In this document: positions 1 to 5,677 of the stretch, piece by piece
Layout of the letters: each line of letters begins with the position of its first letter
Numbering within the stretch: the first letter of the stretch is position 1
Assembly: GCA_020047875.1 (NCBI GenBank)
Contig: JAIFNE010000030.1
Coordinates: 1 to 6,023 of the forward strand
DNA: 6,023 nucleotides
From: Hydrogenophaga sp.
GTDB lineage: Bacteria; Pseudomonadota; Gammaproteobacteria; Burkholderiales; Burkholderiaceae_C
Direction: 5' to 3'
Position numbers and translations under genes: made by a program
The notes under the pieces: model-generated
Told to the model about the DNA's origin: nothing
Databases searched by the model: none
Seen by the model: only the letters and a program-made list of their open reading frames with translations

Positions 1-13
1 GTCAGCCGGCGCC

Positions 14-1141
14 TCAGGGTGCGGCGAATGGCACCCGGGGCGCCACTGCGCACAAGAGTTCGTAGGCAATCGTCCCCGCGGCGGTGGCCACCTCGTCCAC
101 CGGCAGCACGGCGCCGCCCGTGGCCTTGCCCCACAGCGTCACCTCGCTGCCCACCCCCGCCGCCACGCCAGCTGCATCCAGCGGCGACAGATCGACCGTG
201 ATCATGTCCATGCTGACCCGGCCCACCACACGGGTGCGCATACCGCTCACCAGCACCGGCGTGCCGGTGGGTGCGTGGCGCGGGTAGCCGTCGGCATAAC
301 CGCAGGCGATCACGCCGATGCGCATGGGCCGCTCGGCGGTGAAGGCCGAGCCATAGCCCACGGTGTCGCCCGCCTGCAACGACTGCACGCCAATGACCCG
401 GGTGGAGAGCGTCATGGCTGGCTGCAGGCCCCAGCCGGCAGCGGTCTGCTCGGGGTGGTCTGGCGCGCCGCCGTACAGGGCGATGCCCTCGCGCACCCAG
501 TCGGCCGCCAGCGTGGTCACACCCTCGCCGCGCAGCGGGCTGCCGGCGTGGCGCAGGATGGCGGCGCTGTTGCACAGCGTGCGCTCGCCGGGCAGGTCGG
601 CGGTAGCGGCTTCAAAAGCGGCCACCTGGTGCGCGATGCCGCGCGGGCCGTCGGCGTCGCTGAAGTGGGTCATGAGCGAAATCTCTTCCACCTGCGGCAA
701 CGCATTGAGCCGCGCCCAGGCGGCCCGAAACGCGGTGGGCGTGAAGCCCAGGCGGTTCATGCCGCTGTTGAGCTTGAGAAACACGCGGTGCGGCAGCTGC
801 GTCTTGTGGGCGGCGAGCCAGTCGATCTGCTCGGTCGTGTGCACCGTGTGCCACAGGTGCAGCCGCGAACACAGCTCCAGATCGCGCGGCTCAAATGTGC
901 CCTCAAGCAGCAGGATGGGGCCGCGCCAGTCGAGCGCGCGCAGGCGTTGCGCCTCGTCGAAATCGAGCAGGGCAAAACCGTCGGCGGCACGCAGGCCGTC
1001 GAAACAGCGCTCGATGCCATGCCCGTAGGCGTTGGCCTTGACGACCGCCCAGACCTTGGCATCGGGCGCTCGCTCGCGGGCCTGGTTGAGGTTGGATCGC
1101 AGGGCATCGGGATGCACGGTGGCAAGGATCGGACGTGGCAT
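14..1141 (-). CDS. alr: Alanine racemase (PLP-dependent)
   Basis: This 375-residue cytoplasmic enzyme interconverts L- and D-alanine and so supplies D-Ala for peptidoglycan. The N-terminal barrel carries the PLP-lysine motif AVVKANAYGHG with Lys35. Arg130 in SGMNRLG matches the substrate-binding arginine of the family. The C-terminal domain has VGYGSAFTA with Tyr263, the second catalytic base, then GYADGYPR (281-288) and VSMDM (309-313, substrate-binding Met311). Spacing agrees with E. coli DadX as I recall it (Lys35, Arg130, Tyr253, Met301). The frame stays open upstream to about 1387, but the start at 1141 (MPRPILATVHP) gives the normal family N-terminus; the upstream translation is Arg/Pro-rich and unlike any Alr. 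No clear Shine-Dalgarno sequence precedes it. It is divergent from lplT. Sequence alone cannot separate a biosynthetic (alr) from a catabolic (dadX) role, and no D-amino-acid dehydrogenase gene is in view. Confidence 0.96.
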   Translation of the reverse strand: MPRPILATVHPDALRSNLNQARERAPDAKVWAVVKANAYGHGIERCFDGLRAADGFALLDFDEAQRLRALDWRGPILLLEGTFEPRDLELCSRLHLWHTVHTTEQIDWLAAHKTQLPHRVFLKLNSGMNRLGFTPTAFRAAWARLNALPQVEEISLMTHFSDADGPRGIAHQVAAFEAATADLPGERTLCNSAAILRHAGSPLRGEGVTTLAADWVREGIALYGGAPDHPEQTAAGWGLQPAMTLSTRVIGVQSLQAGDTVGYGSAFTAERPMRIGVIACGYADGYPRHAPTGTPVLVSGMRTRVVGRVSMDMITVDLSPLDAAGVAAGVGSEVTLWGKATGGAVLPVDEVATAAGTIAYELLCAVAPRVPFAAP

Positions 1142-1222
1142 GGCGACAAAAATCAAGCTTCGGAAAAATCGAGGGACGGCGCGGTGGCCGATCGGGGCAT
1201 TCGGAGACGGCCTCCGATGGCG

Positions 1223-1231
1223 TGCTATAAC
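1223..1231 (+). promoter_or_regulatory. Candidate extended -10 promoter for lplT
   Basis: The 251-bp gap between the divergent alr and lplT genes contains TGCTATAAC, an extended -10 (TG-n-TATAAC, one mismatch from TATAAT). No good -35 sits 17 bp upstream, as is typical of extended -10 promoters. Transcription would start near 1238 and give a leader of about 155 nt before lplT. Read on the other strand, the same bases give TTATAG/TATAGC. A TTGTCT (1250-1245 on the minus strand) lies 14-15 bp upstream of it, which is short spacing, so alr may use an overlapping promoter. This is inference from consensus matching only. I see no gene or other convincing signal in the rest of the gap. Confidence 0.4.
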
Positions 1232-1392
1232 CCGCCATCGCTGGAGACAACCGCCGAACTTTCGCACAAAACCCAGGCGCACCGCCACGCCATCAGCCAC
1301 CGCCGCTGATGCGCCACACCGGAGCCGACCTGGGCCCCACTGGCCTCCCCGAGGCTGCCCTGCCGGGTTCGTGGGCGCACACCACACACCCC

Positions 1393-2676
1393 ATGAAGCG
1401 CGGTTTCTACACCATCATGACGGCGCAGTTTTTCAGCTCGCTGGCGGACAACGCGCTGTTCGTGGTGGCCATCGAGTTGCTGCGCACGCAGCGCGCGCCG
1501 AGCTGGCAGGCGGCGGCGCTGGTGCCACTGTTTGCACTGTTCTATGTGATCCTCGCGCCCTTTGTGGGCGCCTTCGCCGATGCGCGGCCCAAGGGCCAGG
1601 TGATGTTCATCAGCAACGCCATCAAGGTGCTCGGCTGCCTGCTGATGCTCTGGGGCGTGCACCCGCTGCTGGCGTACACCGTGGTCGGTCTGGGCGCTGC
1701 CGCCTACTCGCCGGCGAAATACGGCATCCTCACCGAGCTGCTGCCGCCCTCGCAACTGGTCAAGGCCAACGGCTGGATCGAGGGCCTGACCATCGGCTCC
1801 ATCATCCTGGGCGTGCTGTTTGGCGGCCAGCTGATTGCGCCCTACGTGTCGCAACACCTGCTCGCGCTCGACCTGCCATTCATGCACACCGGCATGAACA
1901 CGGCGCCGGAGGCGGCCATCGCGGTGCTGGTGGTGGTGTACGCGCTGGCGGCCTGGTTCAACACCCGCATTCCGCTGACCGGCGTGACGCCACGGCCAAT
2001 GCCACGCAACCCGATTGAACTGCTGCCCGATTTCTGGCGCTGCAACCAGCGGCTGTGGCGCGACCGACTGGGCCAGATCTCGCTGGCCACCACCACGCTG
2101 TTCTGGGGCGTCTCGGGCAACCTGCGCTACATCGTGCTGGCCTGGGCCGGCGCCGCGCTGGGTTACAGCACCTCGCAGGCCTCCACGCTGGTGGGCGTGG
2201 TGGCGGTGGGCACCGCGGTGGGCGCGGTGGTGGCTTCCCTGCGCATGCGGCTGGACCAGGCCACTCGGGTCATGCCCCTGGGCATCGCCATGGGCGTGCT
2301 GGTGATTGCGATGAACTTCATCGACAACGTGTGGGTGGCCGCGCCCTTTCTGATCCTGCTCGGTGGCCTGGGCGGATTCCTGGTGGTGCCCATGAACGCT
2401 TTGCTGCAACACCGGGGCCACAACCTGATGGGGGCTGGGCGCTCGATTGCGGTGCAGAACTTCAACGAACAGGCCTGCATTCTGGCTCTGGGCGCGCTCT
2501 ACAGTTTTTCCACCGCCGCCGGCGTCTCGGCCTTCATCGCGATCACGCTGTTTGGTCTGGTGGTGGCGGGGTTCATGGCGATCATTTCCGTGTGGCACCG
2601 CCACAACCAGCGCCACCACGGCCCCGAGCTCGAACGGCTGCTGGAGATCGCGCGCCGCGACGACCTGCACGGCTGA
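1393..2676 (+). CDS. lplT: Lysophospholipid transporter LplT (MFS)
   Basis: This 427-residue inner-membrane protein is about 30 residues longer than E. coli LplT (397). In E. coli, LplT flips lyso-phosphatidylethanolamine inward for re-acylation by Aas. Family blocks are clear: TAQFFSSLADNALF in helix 1 (10-23, with an Asp at 19 where E. coli has FGDNALL), APFVGAFAD (55-63), GAAAYSPAKYGILTEL (101-116) followed by LVKANG, FWGVSGNLRY (237-246), GGFLVVPMNALLQHRG (327-342) and GAGRSIAVQN (347-356). About eleven to twelve hydrophobic segments can be seen. The extra length lies mainly around 150-175, between helices 5 and 6, plus a charged tail. The start at 1393 matches the E. coli core start. An in-frame ATG at 1309 would add 28 residues with no membrane character, and neither start has a good ribosome binding site. 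No acyltransferase partner (aas) lies in the window. Confidence 0.93.
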   Translation: MKRGFYTIMTAQFFSSLADNALFVVAIELLRTQRAPSWQAAALVPLFALFYVILAPFVGAFADARPKGQVMFISNAIKVLGCLLMLWGVHPLLAYTVVGLGAAAYSPAKYGILTELLPPSQLVKANGWIEGLTIGSIILGVLFGGQLIAPYVSQHLLALDLPFMHTGMNTAPEAAIAVLVVVYALAAWFNTRIPLTGVTPRPMPRNPIELLPDFWRCNQRLWRDRLGQISLATTTLFWGVSGNLRYIVLAWAGAALGYSTSQASTLVGVVAVGTAVGAVVASLRMRLDQATRVMPLGIAMGVLVIAMNFIDNVWVAAPFLILLGGLGGFLVVPMNALLQHRGHNLMGAGRSIAVQNFNEQACILALGALYSFSTAAGVSAFIAITLFGLVVAGFMAIISVWHRHNQRHHGPELERLLEIARRDDLHG

Positions 2677-2700
2677 GGCTGGCTGGCCCCGCCGGGAGGT

Positions 2701-3765
2701 TCACAGCCAATCCGACCTGGCCATCGTGGTCTTGGCAAACGCGTCGAGGTTAACCAGGCGGTGCTGCGCCAACACCTTGTACAGATCGGCCTCGGCCACC
2801 GAGCGGGACAGGTAAGCGTCGCAGCCGGCCAGGCCGGCTTTCATGCGGTCCATGCTGCCCGCGATCGCTGCAAACATGACGACCACCGGCACCCGGCCGC
2901 CATGCTTTTCCTGCTTGGCCGTGCGGCAAACCTGAAAGGCGTCGGGCTGGCCGCTCAGGCGATCGATGATCACCATCCGGTAGGCATGCGCCTTGAGCAT
3001 CACCAACGCCTGGACCGGCTCGCGCGACCACTCCAGCGACAGGCCGTACTTCTTGAAGCGCCGGAGCAAAACGCGCCCCTCAACCAGGCTTTCGGCCACC
3101 AGCAACACGTCACCGCGCGGCAACTCGGGCGCCTCGGGCGCCTCGGGCGCGGCGTTCGGACCCAGAGGGAGCAATGAGTCCGCACTGGGACGGCCGGAAG
3201 GCTGACGCTCGGGTGGCATGGGCAAGTCGTCGAGATCGCCAAAGTCGGTCATGCGCATGACGCCGGGTCGCTGCGCCGGCGGCGAGCCACGCAGGCTGGG
3301 CATGGGCGTCAGCTCGGCAGAGACCGCGCCGGGGGAGGACAGCACCGGATTGGTCCGGCGCATCGGGCGGGTGGGCGGGAACTCGGAATCCTGGGAGCGG
3401 CGGCGCGGCGAGGCGGCATCGTCGAAGGCGTCGGGCGTGGCGGCGGCCTTCGCGCCCACGATGCGATCGAGCTCTTCCAGCACCGCCACCAGCTTCACCG
3501 GCTTGCGCTGCAGCGGCCAACCGGTACCGCCATCGGTGGCGCCCAGCAGCAACACCCGGCCGGGGAGCTCGGCGTGGCGCACCAGGTGCAGTGCCTGCGG
3601 GTTGTCGGCGTTGACGATGAGCACCTGGGCGTCCATCACCTCGTCCTGCACCCGATAGCCGGGTGGACGCCGAGTGGCCAGACGCAGGAACGACTCAAGC
3701 GCCGAAGCCTCTTGCTGAGAGAAGCCCACCAGAGCCACGGTGTAGGAGCCACGCATCAGGTTCAT
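2701..3765 (-). CDS. Double pseudo-receiver protein (response-regulator-like)
   Basis: This 354-residue soluble protein is not one I can name. Residues about 7-103 look like a receiver fold: SYTVALVGFS, then DAQVLIVNADN with Asn52 where the phospho-acceptor Asp would be, then GRVLLLG, and a QRKP with the Lys88-Pro89 seen in receivers. Residues about 105-217 are a Pro/Ser/Arg-rich, probably disordered linker that includes an APE-APE-APE repeat. Residues about 218-335 are a second receiver: DVLLVAESLVEGRVLL, RMVIIDRLSG with a candidate Asp268, VPVVVMFAA and CDAYLSRSV. The usual acidic pair is Ala224-Glu225, the switch Thr/Ser is Phe298 and the conserved Lys is Arg321, so normal phosphorylation is doubtful. 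No DNA-binding, GGDEF or kinase domain is visible. ATG at 3765 is chosen; ATG 3756 is nearly as good, and a GTG at 3837 would add an Arg-rich stretch unlike a receiver. It converges on lplT (24-bp gap) and diverges from gpx. Confidence 0.8.
   Translation of the reverse strand: MNLMRGSYTVALVGFSQQEASALESFLRLATRRPPGYRVQDEVMDAQVLIVNADNPQALHLVRHAELPGRVLLLGATDGGTGWPLQRKPVKLVAVLEELDRIVGAKAAATPDAFDDAASPRRRSQDSEFPPTRPMRRTNPVLSSPGAVSAELTPMPSLRGSPPAQRPGVMRMTDFGDLDDLPMPPERQPSGRPSADSLLPLGPNAAPEAPEAPELPRGDVLLVAESLVEGRVLLRRFKKYGLSLEWSREPVQALVMLKAHAYRMVIIDRLSGQPDAFQVCRTAKQEKHGGRVPVVVMFAAIAGSMDRMKAGLAGCDAYLSRSVAEADLYKVLAQHRLVNLDAFAKTTMARSDWL
3124..3150. repeat. Three perfect 9-bp tandem repeats
   Basis: CTCGGGCGC occurs three times head to tail on the plus strand. 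It lies inside the linker of the pseudo-receiver gene and encodes the Ala-Pro-Glu repeat on the minus strand. Because the unit is a multiple of three, copy-number change would lengthen or shorten the linker without a frameshift. Confidence 0.85.
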
Positions 3766-3854
3766 CCCGTCAAGGTCGTCGAAAATGACATCGTCGCGAG
3801 TATGCCCGCGCGCCCGCTTGGCGCGGTGTTCCAGCACGACGATTTGTCAGAGAC

Positions 3855-3870
3855 CGCACGCTGGCGTGCG
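3855..3870. promoter_or_regulatory. Perfect 16-bp inverted repeat in the gpx divergent promoter region
   Basis: CGCACGC-TG-GCGTGCG has two 7-bp arms around a 2-bp centre. It lies in the 148-bp gap between the divergent pseudo-receiver gene and gpx, 43 bp before the gpx start. Its size and place would suit an operator for a dimeric repressor or activator, but I do not recognise it as a known site (it is not OxyR-like). In GC-rich DNA a palindrome of this size can also occur by chance. A CACAAT (3879-3884) just downstream is a possible weak -10 for gpx, without a convincing -35. Confidence 0.35.
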
Positions 3871-3913
3871 CCCCAGGCCACAATCCCGCACCGCCAATGC
3901 CCCGGAGCCACCC

Positions 3914-4396
3914 ATGTCCAGCCTCTACGATTTCGAAGCCGAATCCATCGACGGCCAGCCGGTCCGGCTGGAACGTTACCGGGGTCAGCCCCTGCTGATC
4001 GTCAACACCGCCAGCGCCTGCGGCTTCACGCCGCAGTTCGGGGGCCTGGAAAAACTGCACCAGACCTATGGCGCCCGCGGCCTGGTGGTGCTCGGCTTTC
4101 CCTGCAACCAGTTTGGCAGCCAGGACCCGGGCAGCAACGAAGAGATCGGGGCGTTTTGCCAAAAGAACTTTGGCGTGAGCTTTCCCATGATGAGCAAGGT
4201 GAACGTGAACGGCGCCCAGGCCCACCCGCTCTACCAATGGCTCACCGCCGAAGCGCCCGGCCTGCTGGGCAGCAAGGCCATCAAGTGGAACTTCACCAAG
4301 TTTCTGGTGGGCAAAGACGGCCGCGTGATCAAGCGCTACGCACCGCAGGACGCCCCAGAAAAGCTGGCCAAAGACATCGAAGCCGTGTTGGCCTGA
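3914..4396 (+). CDS. gpx: Glutathione peroxidase family thiol peroxidase
   Basis: This 160-residue cytoplasmic peroxidase reduces hydrogen peroxide or organic and lipid hydroperoxides. It has the full family signature: NTASACGFTPQF with peroxidatic Cys36 (Cys rather than selenocysteine), GFPCNQFGSQDPGSNEEI, and KWNFTKFLV. The catalytic tetrad reads Cys36, Gln70, Trp125, Asn126. Cys64 and Cys82 stand at the positions found in yeast Gpx3/Orp1, where Cys82 is the resolving cysteine. The protein is therefore probably thioredoxin-dependent in spite of the name (inference). There is no signal peptide. The ATG at 3914 is preceded by GGAG with 6-nt spacing and gives the standard N-terminus (SSLYDFEAESIDG); the in-frame extension upstream is not peroxidase-like. 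It diverges from the pseudo-receiver gene and converges on lrgB, and its stop codon is one base from the large inverted repeat. Confidence 0.95.
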   Translation: MSSLYDFEAESIDGQPVRLERYRGQPLLIVNTASACGFTPQFGGLEKLHQTYGARGLVVLGFPCNQFGSQDPGSNEEIGAFCQKNFGVSFPMMSKVNVNGAQAHPLYQWLTAEAPGLLGSKAIKWNFTKFLVGKDGRVIKRYAPQDAPEKLAKDIEAVLA

Positions 4397-4434
4397 CCCC
4401 CCCGCGCCGGCTGCGCCGTCACCCCCCAGGGGGC

Positions 4435-4471
4435 GGCACTGGCGGCCCGGCGAAGCCGGTTCCGCGGTGCC
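4435..4471 (+). repeat. Left-arm main hairpin of the inverted repeat
   Basis: The stem is built from GGCAC/GTGCC (4435-4439/4467-4471), GCGG/CCGC (4442-4445/4462-4465) and CCGGC/GCCGG (4447-4451/4455-4459), with a GAA loop and small internal loops. A second small hairpin in the same arm is CGGC-TGC-GCCG at 4408-4418. All stems were read directly from the sequence; folding energy was not computed. Confidence 0.75.
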
Positions 4472-4530
4472 CTGGAACAACGCCCCCTCGAAACCTCGCA
4501 ACACTTCCGGCGCGCAGTGTATTCACCCAG

Positions 4531-4567
4531 GATGCGGTGGAACCGGCTTTGCCGGGCCACTTGCATC
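4531..4567 (-). repeat. Right-arm main hairpin of the inverted repeat
   Basis: On the plus strand the stem is GATGC/GCATC (4531-4535/4563-4567), GTGG/CCAC (4537-4540/4557-4560) and CCGGC/GCCGG (4543-4547/4551-4555), with a TTT loop. It has the same architecture as the left arm but different base pairs at four stem positions. The matching small hairpin is CGCC-GCA-GGCG at 4584-4594, with one further swapped pair. It is marked on the minus strand because it corresponds to the left arm in reverse complement. Confidence 0.75.
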
Positions 4568-4610
4568 GCCCCCTGGGGGGTGACGCCGCAGGCGGCGCGG
4601 GGGGAGTCCT

Positions 4611-5321
4611 CTAAACCCACTGCAACAACAAGCCGGCCACCAGTGGCAGCGCCACCGCGCTGAACAGAGCGCACAGACCCATGGCCAGGCCAGCAAACGC
4701 GCCTGCTTCTTCACCCACCTGAAACGCGCGCGCCGTGCCGATGCCGTGCGCCGCGGTGCCCAGCGCAAAGCCGCGCACCATCGGATCGCGGATGCGCAGG
4801 GCATCGAACAAAAAGCGCGCACTGGCGGCGCCCACGATGCCGGTGCTGACCACCAGCACCGCCGTCAGCGAGGGCAAGCCGCCAATCTTTTCGGCGATGC
4901 CCATGGCCACCGGCGTGGTGACCGACTTGGGCGCGAGCGAGGCCAGCGTGGCCTTGCTGGCGCCCAGTGTCCAGCCGATACCGATGGCACTGACCGTGGC
5001 CGCCAACGTGCCCACCACCAGGGCGCCGAGCATGGGCAGCCACAGGCGCTTGAGGCGCTCCAGCTGTTCAAACAGCGGTACCGCCAGCGCCACCGTGGCC
5101 GGACCGAGCAGGAAGTGCACGAACTGCGCGCCCTCGAAGTAGGTGGCGTAGGGCGTGCCGGTGGCCCAGAGCAGCGTGCCCAGTGCGATCACCGCCATGG
5201 CCACCGGGTTGGCCAGCGGATGAAAACCGCTGCGCTGGTAAATCAGAAAGGCGCCGTGGTAGACGGTGGCCGACAGGTAGACCCACACCTCTTCCAGCCC
5301 CAGCGGCAGACCGGGTGTCAT
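4611..5321 (-). CDS. lrgB: LrgB/CidB/YohK family membrane protein
   Basis: This 236-residue polytopic inner-membrane protein has about seven or more hydrophobic segments. Family blocks seen are LLGPATVALAVPLFEQL (71-87), PKSVTTPVAMGIAEKIGG (131-148) and GTAAHGIGTARAF (188-200), which align with E. coli YohK. It works with LrgA. The pair was first described as an antiholin-like regulator of autolysis in Staphylococcus. Later work found Bacillus PftAB to be a pyruvate carrier and the plant LrgAB fusion PLGG1 to be a glycolate/glycerate carrier. The ATG at 5321 has AAGGA (5332-5328) 6 nt upstream and overlaps the lrgA stop as ATGA. Length is normal and the C-terminus is complete; its stop at 4611-4613 lies 6 bp from the inverted repeat. 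Its position behind glcF favours an organic-acid transport role (inference). Confidence 0.94.
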   Translation of the reverse strand: MTPGLPLGLEEVWVYLSATVYHGAFLIYQRSGFHPLANPVAMAVIALGTLLWATGTPYATYFEGAQFVHFLLGPATVALAVPLFEQLERLKRLWLPMLGALVVGTLAATVSAIGIGWTLGASKATLASLAPKSVTTPVAMGIAEKIGGLPSLTAVLVVSTGIVGAASARFLFDALRIRDPMVRGFALGTAAHGIGTARAFQVGEEAGAFAGLAMGLCALFSAVALPLVAGLLLQWV

Positions 5322-5677
5322 GGCGTGTCCTTGGGCGCCTGCACGCGCCGGATCAGCCAGGCCATGGTGAGCGCGGCGCTGGCCAGGCCGATCCAGGTGC
5401 TGACCACCAGCGCGACGCCGATGGCCAGCGCCTCATCGCCCAGGCGCTGCAGGTGCAGCATCACGCCCACGCCCGCTGGCACGAACAGCAACGACAGGTG
5501 CTGCAGCATGGTCTGGGTGGTCGGTTTGAGACCGCTCACCAGCGAAGGCCGCAGCACCAGGGCACACAGCAGCAAGGCCAGCCCCACCACCGGCCCGGGC
5601 ACCGGCATGCCCGAAGCAAACACCAGCGCCTCGCCCAGCAGCTGGAACACCAGCAGGGTGGCCAGCGCGGGAATCAC
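5318..5677 (-). CDS. lrgA: LrgA/CidA/YohJ family membrane protein
   Basis: This 119-residue small membrane protein has about four hydrophobic helices and is the partner of LrgB. Family motifs are FQLLGE (11-16), MPVPGPVVGL (24-33) and LSLLFVPAGVGVM (61-73). The start is a GTG at 5677 (protein MIPALATLLVF). It overlaps the glcF stop as GTGA, and a GAGG lies 10 nt upstream, inside glcF. The frame is open further upstream, to about 5878, but that stretch overlaps conserved glcF sequence in another frame and has no LrgA character. An annotation pipeline that prefers ATG could misplace this start. Its stop overlaps lrgB as ATGA. Translation of lrgA and lrgB is therefore probably coupled to glcF. 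Length is a little short for the family (about 115-140) but complete. Confidence 0.92.
   Translation of the reverse strand: MIPALATLLVFQLLGEALVFASGMPVPGPVVGLALLLCALVLRPSLVSGLKPTTQTMLQHLSLLFVPAGVGVMLHLQRLGDEALAIGVALVVSTWIGLASAALTMAWLIRRVQAPKDTP

Larger units (their letters stand above)
4398..4604. repeat. Two-armed inverted repeat, REPIN-like, filling the gpx/lrgB gap
   Basis: Two 78-bp arms (4398-4475, and 4527-4604 in reverse complement) match at 64 of 78 positions around a 51-bp spacer (4476-4526). Each arm can fold into a small hairpin next to the outer C-run, then a CCCCCCAGGGGGC core, then a long three-part hairpin ending in CCGGC-nnn-GCCGG. The 14 differences are five compensatory pairs (10 bases) plus four loop bases. 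The element starts one base after the gpx stop and ends 6 bp before the lrgB stop, and it contains no gene. The spacer has a minor ACACT/AGTGT inverted repeat (4501-4505/4516-4520). It could terminate or protect both convergent transcripts, but no T-tract follows the stems. The arrangement of two structured arms head to head resembles a REP doublet (REPIN) moved by a RAYT transposase; that is inference. Confidence 0.85.

Noticed and set aside
275..1309. A 344-codon open frame on the plus strand opposite alr.
   Set aside because: It is antisense to alr, has no recognisable motif, and exists because of high third-position GC in alr.
1309..1392. An upstream ATG that would add 28 residues to LplT.
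   Set aside because: The added residues are not membrane-like, lie before the conserved family start, and have no ribosome binding site.
1225..2670. A 481-codon open frame on the minus strand opposite lplT.
   Set aside because: Its translation is a His/Gln/Arg/Gly-rich low-complexity product typical of antisense frames in GC-rich DNA, while the plus strand encodes a clearly conserved LplT.
2670..2710. A possible terminator between the convergent lplT and pseudo-receiver genes (GGCTG and CAGCC about 23 nt apart).
   Set aside because: The stem is only 5 bp with a long loop and no T-tract, which is too weak to call.
3766..3837. A GTG start at 3837 extending the pseudo-receiver protein by 24 residues.
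   Set aside because: The extension is charged and unlike a receiver N-terminus, and it would take up half of the divergent promoter region; the ATG at 3765 fits better, though this is not certain.
3770..4504. A 244-codon minus-strand open frame opposite gpx, entering the inverted repeat.
   Set aside because: Gpx on the plus strand has the complete catalytic signature; the opposite frame has no recognisable domain.
3574..4614. A 346-codon plus-strand open frame running through the pseudo-receiver gene, gpx and the inverted repeat.
   Set aside because: It crosses two well supported genes in other frames and the repeat; its Arg/Pro/Gly-rich composition has no family character.
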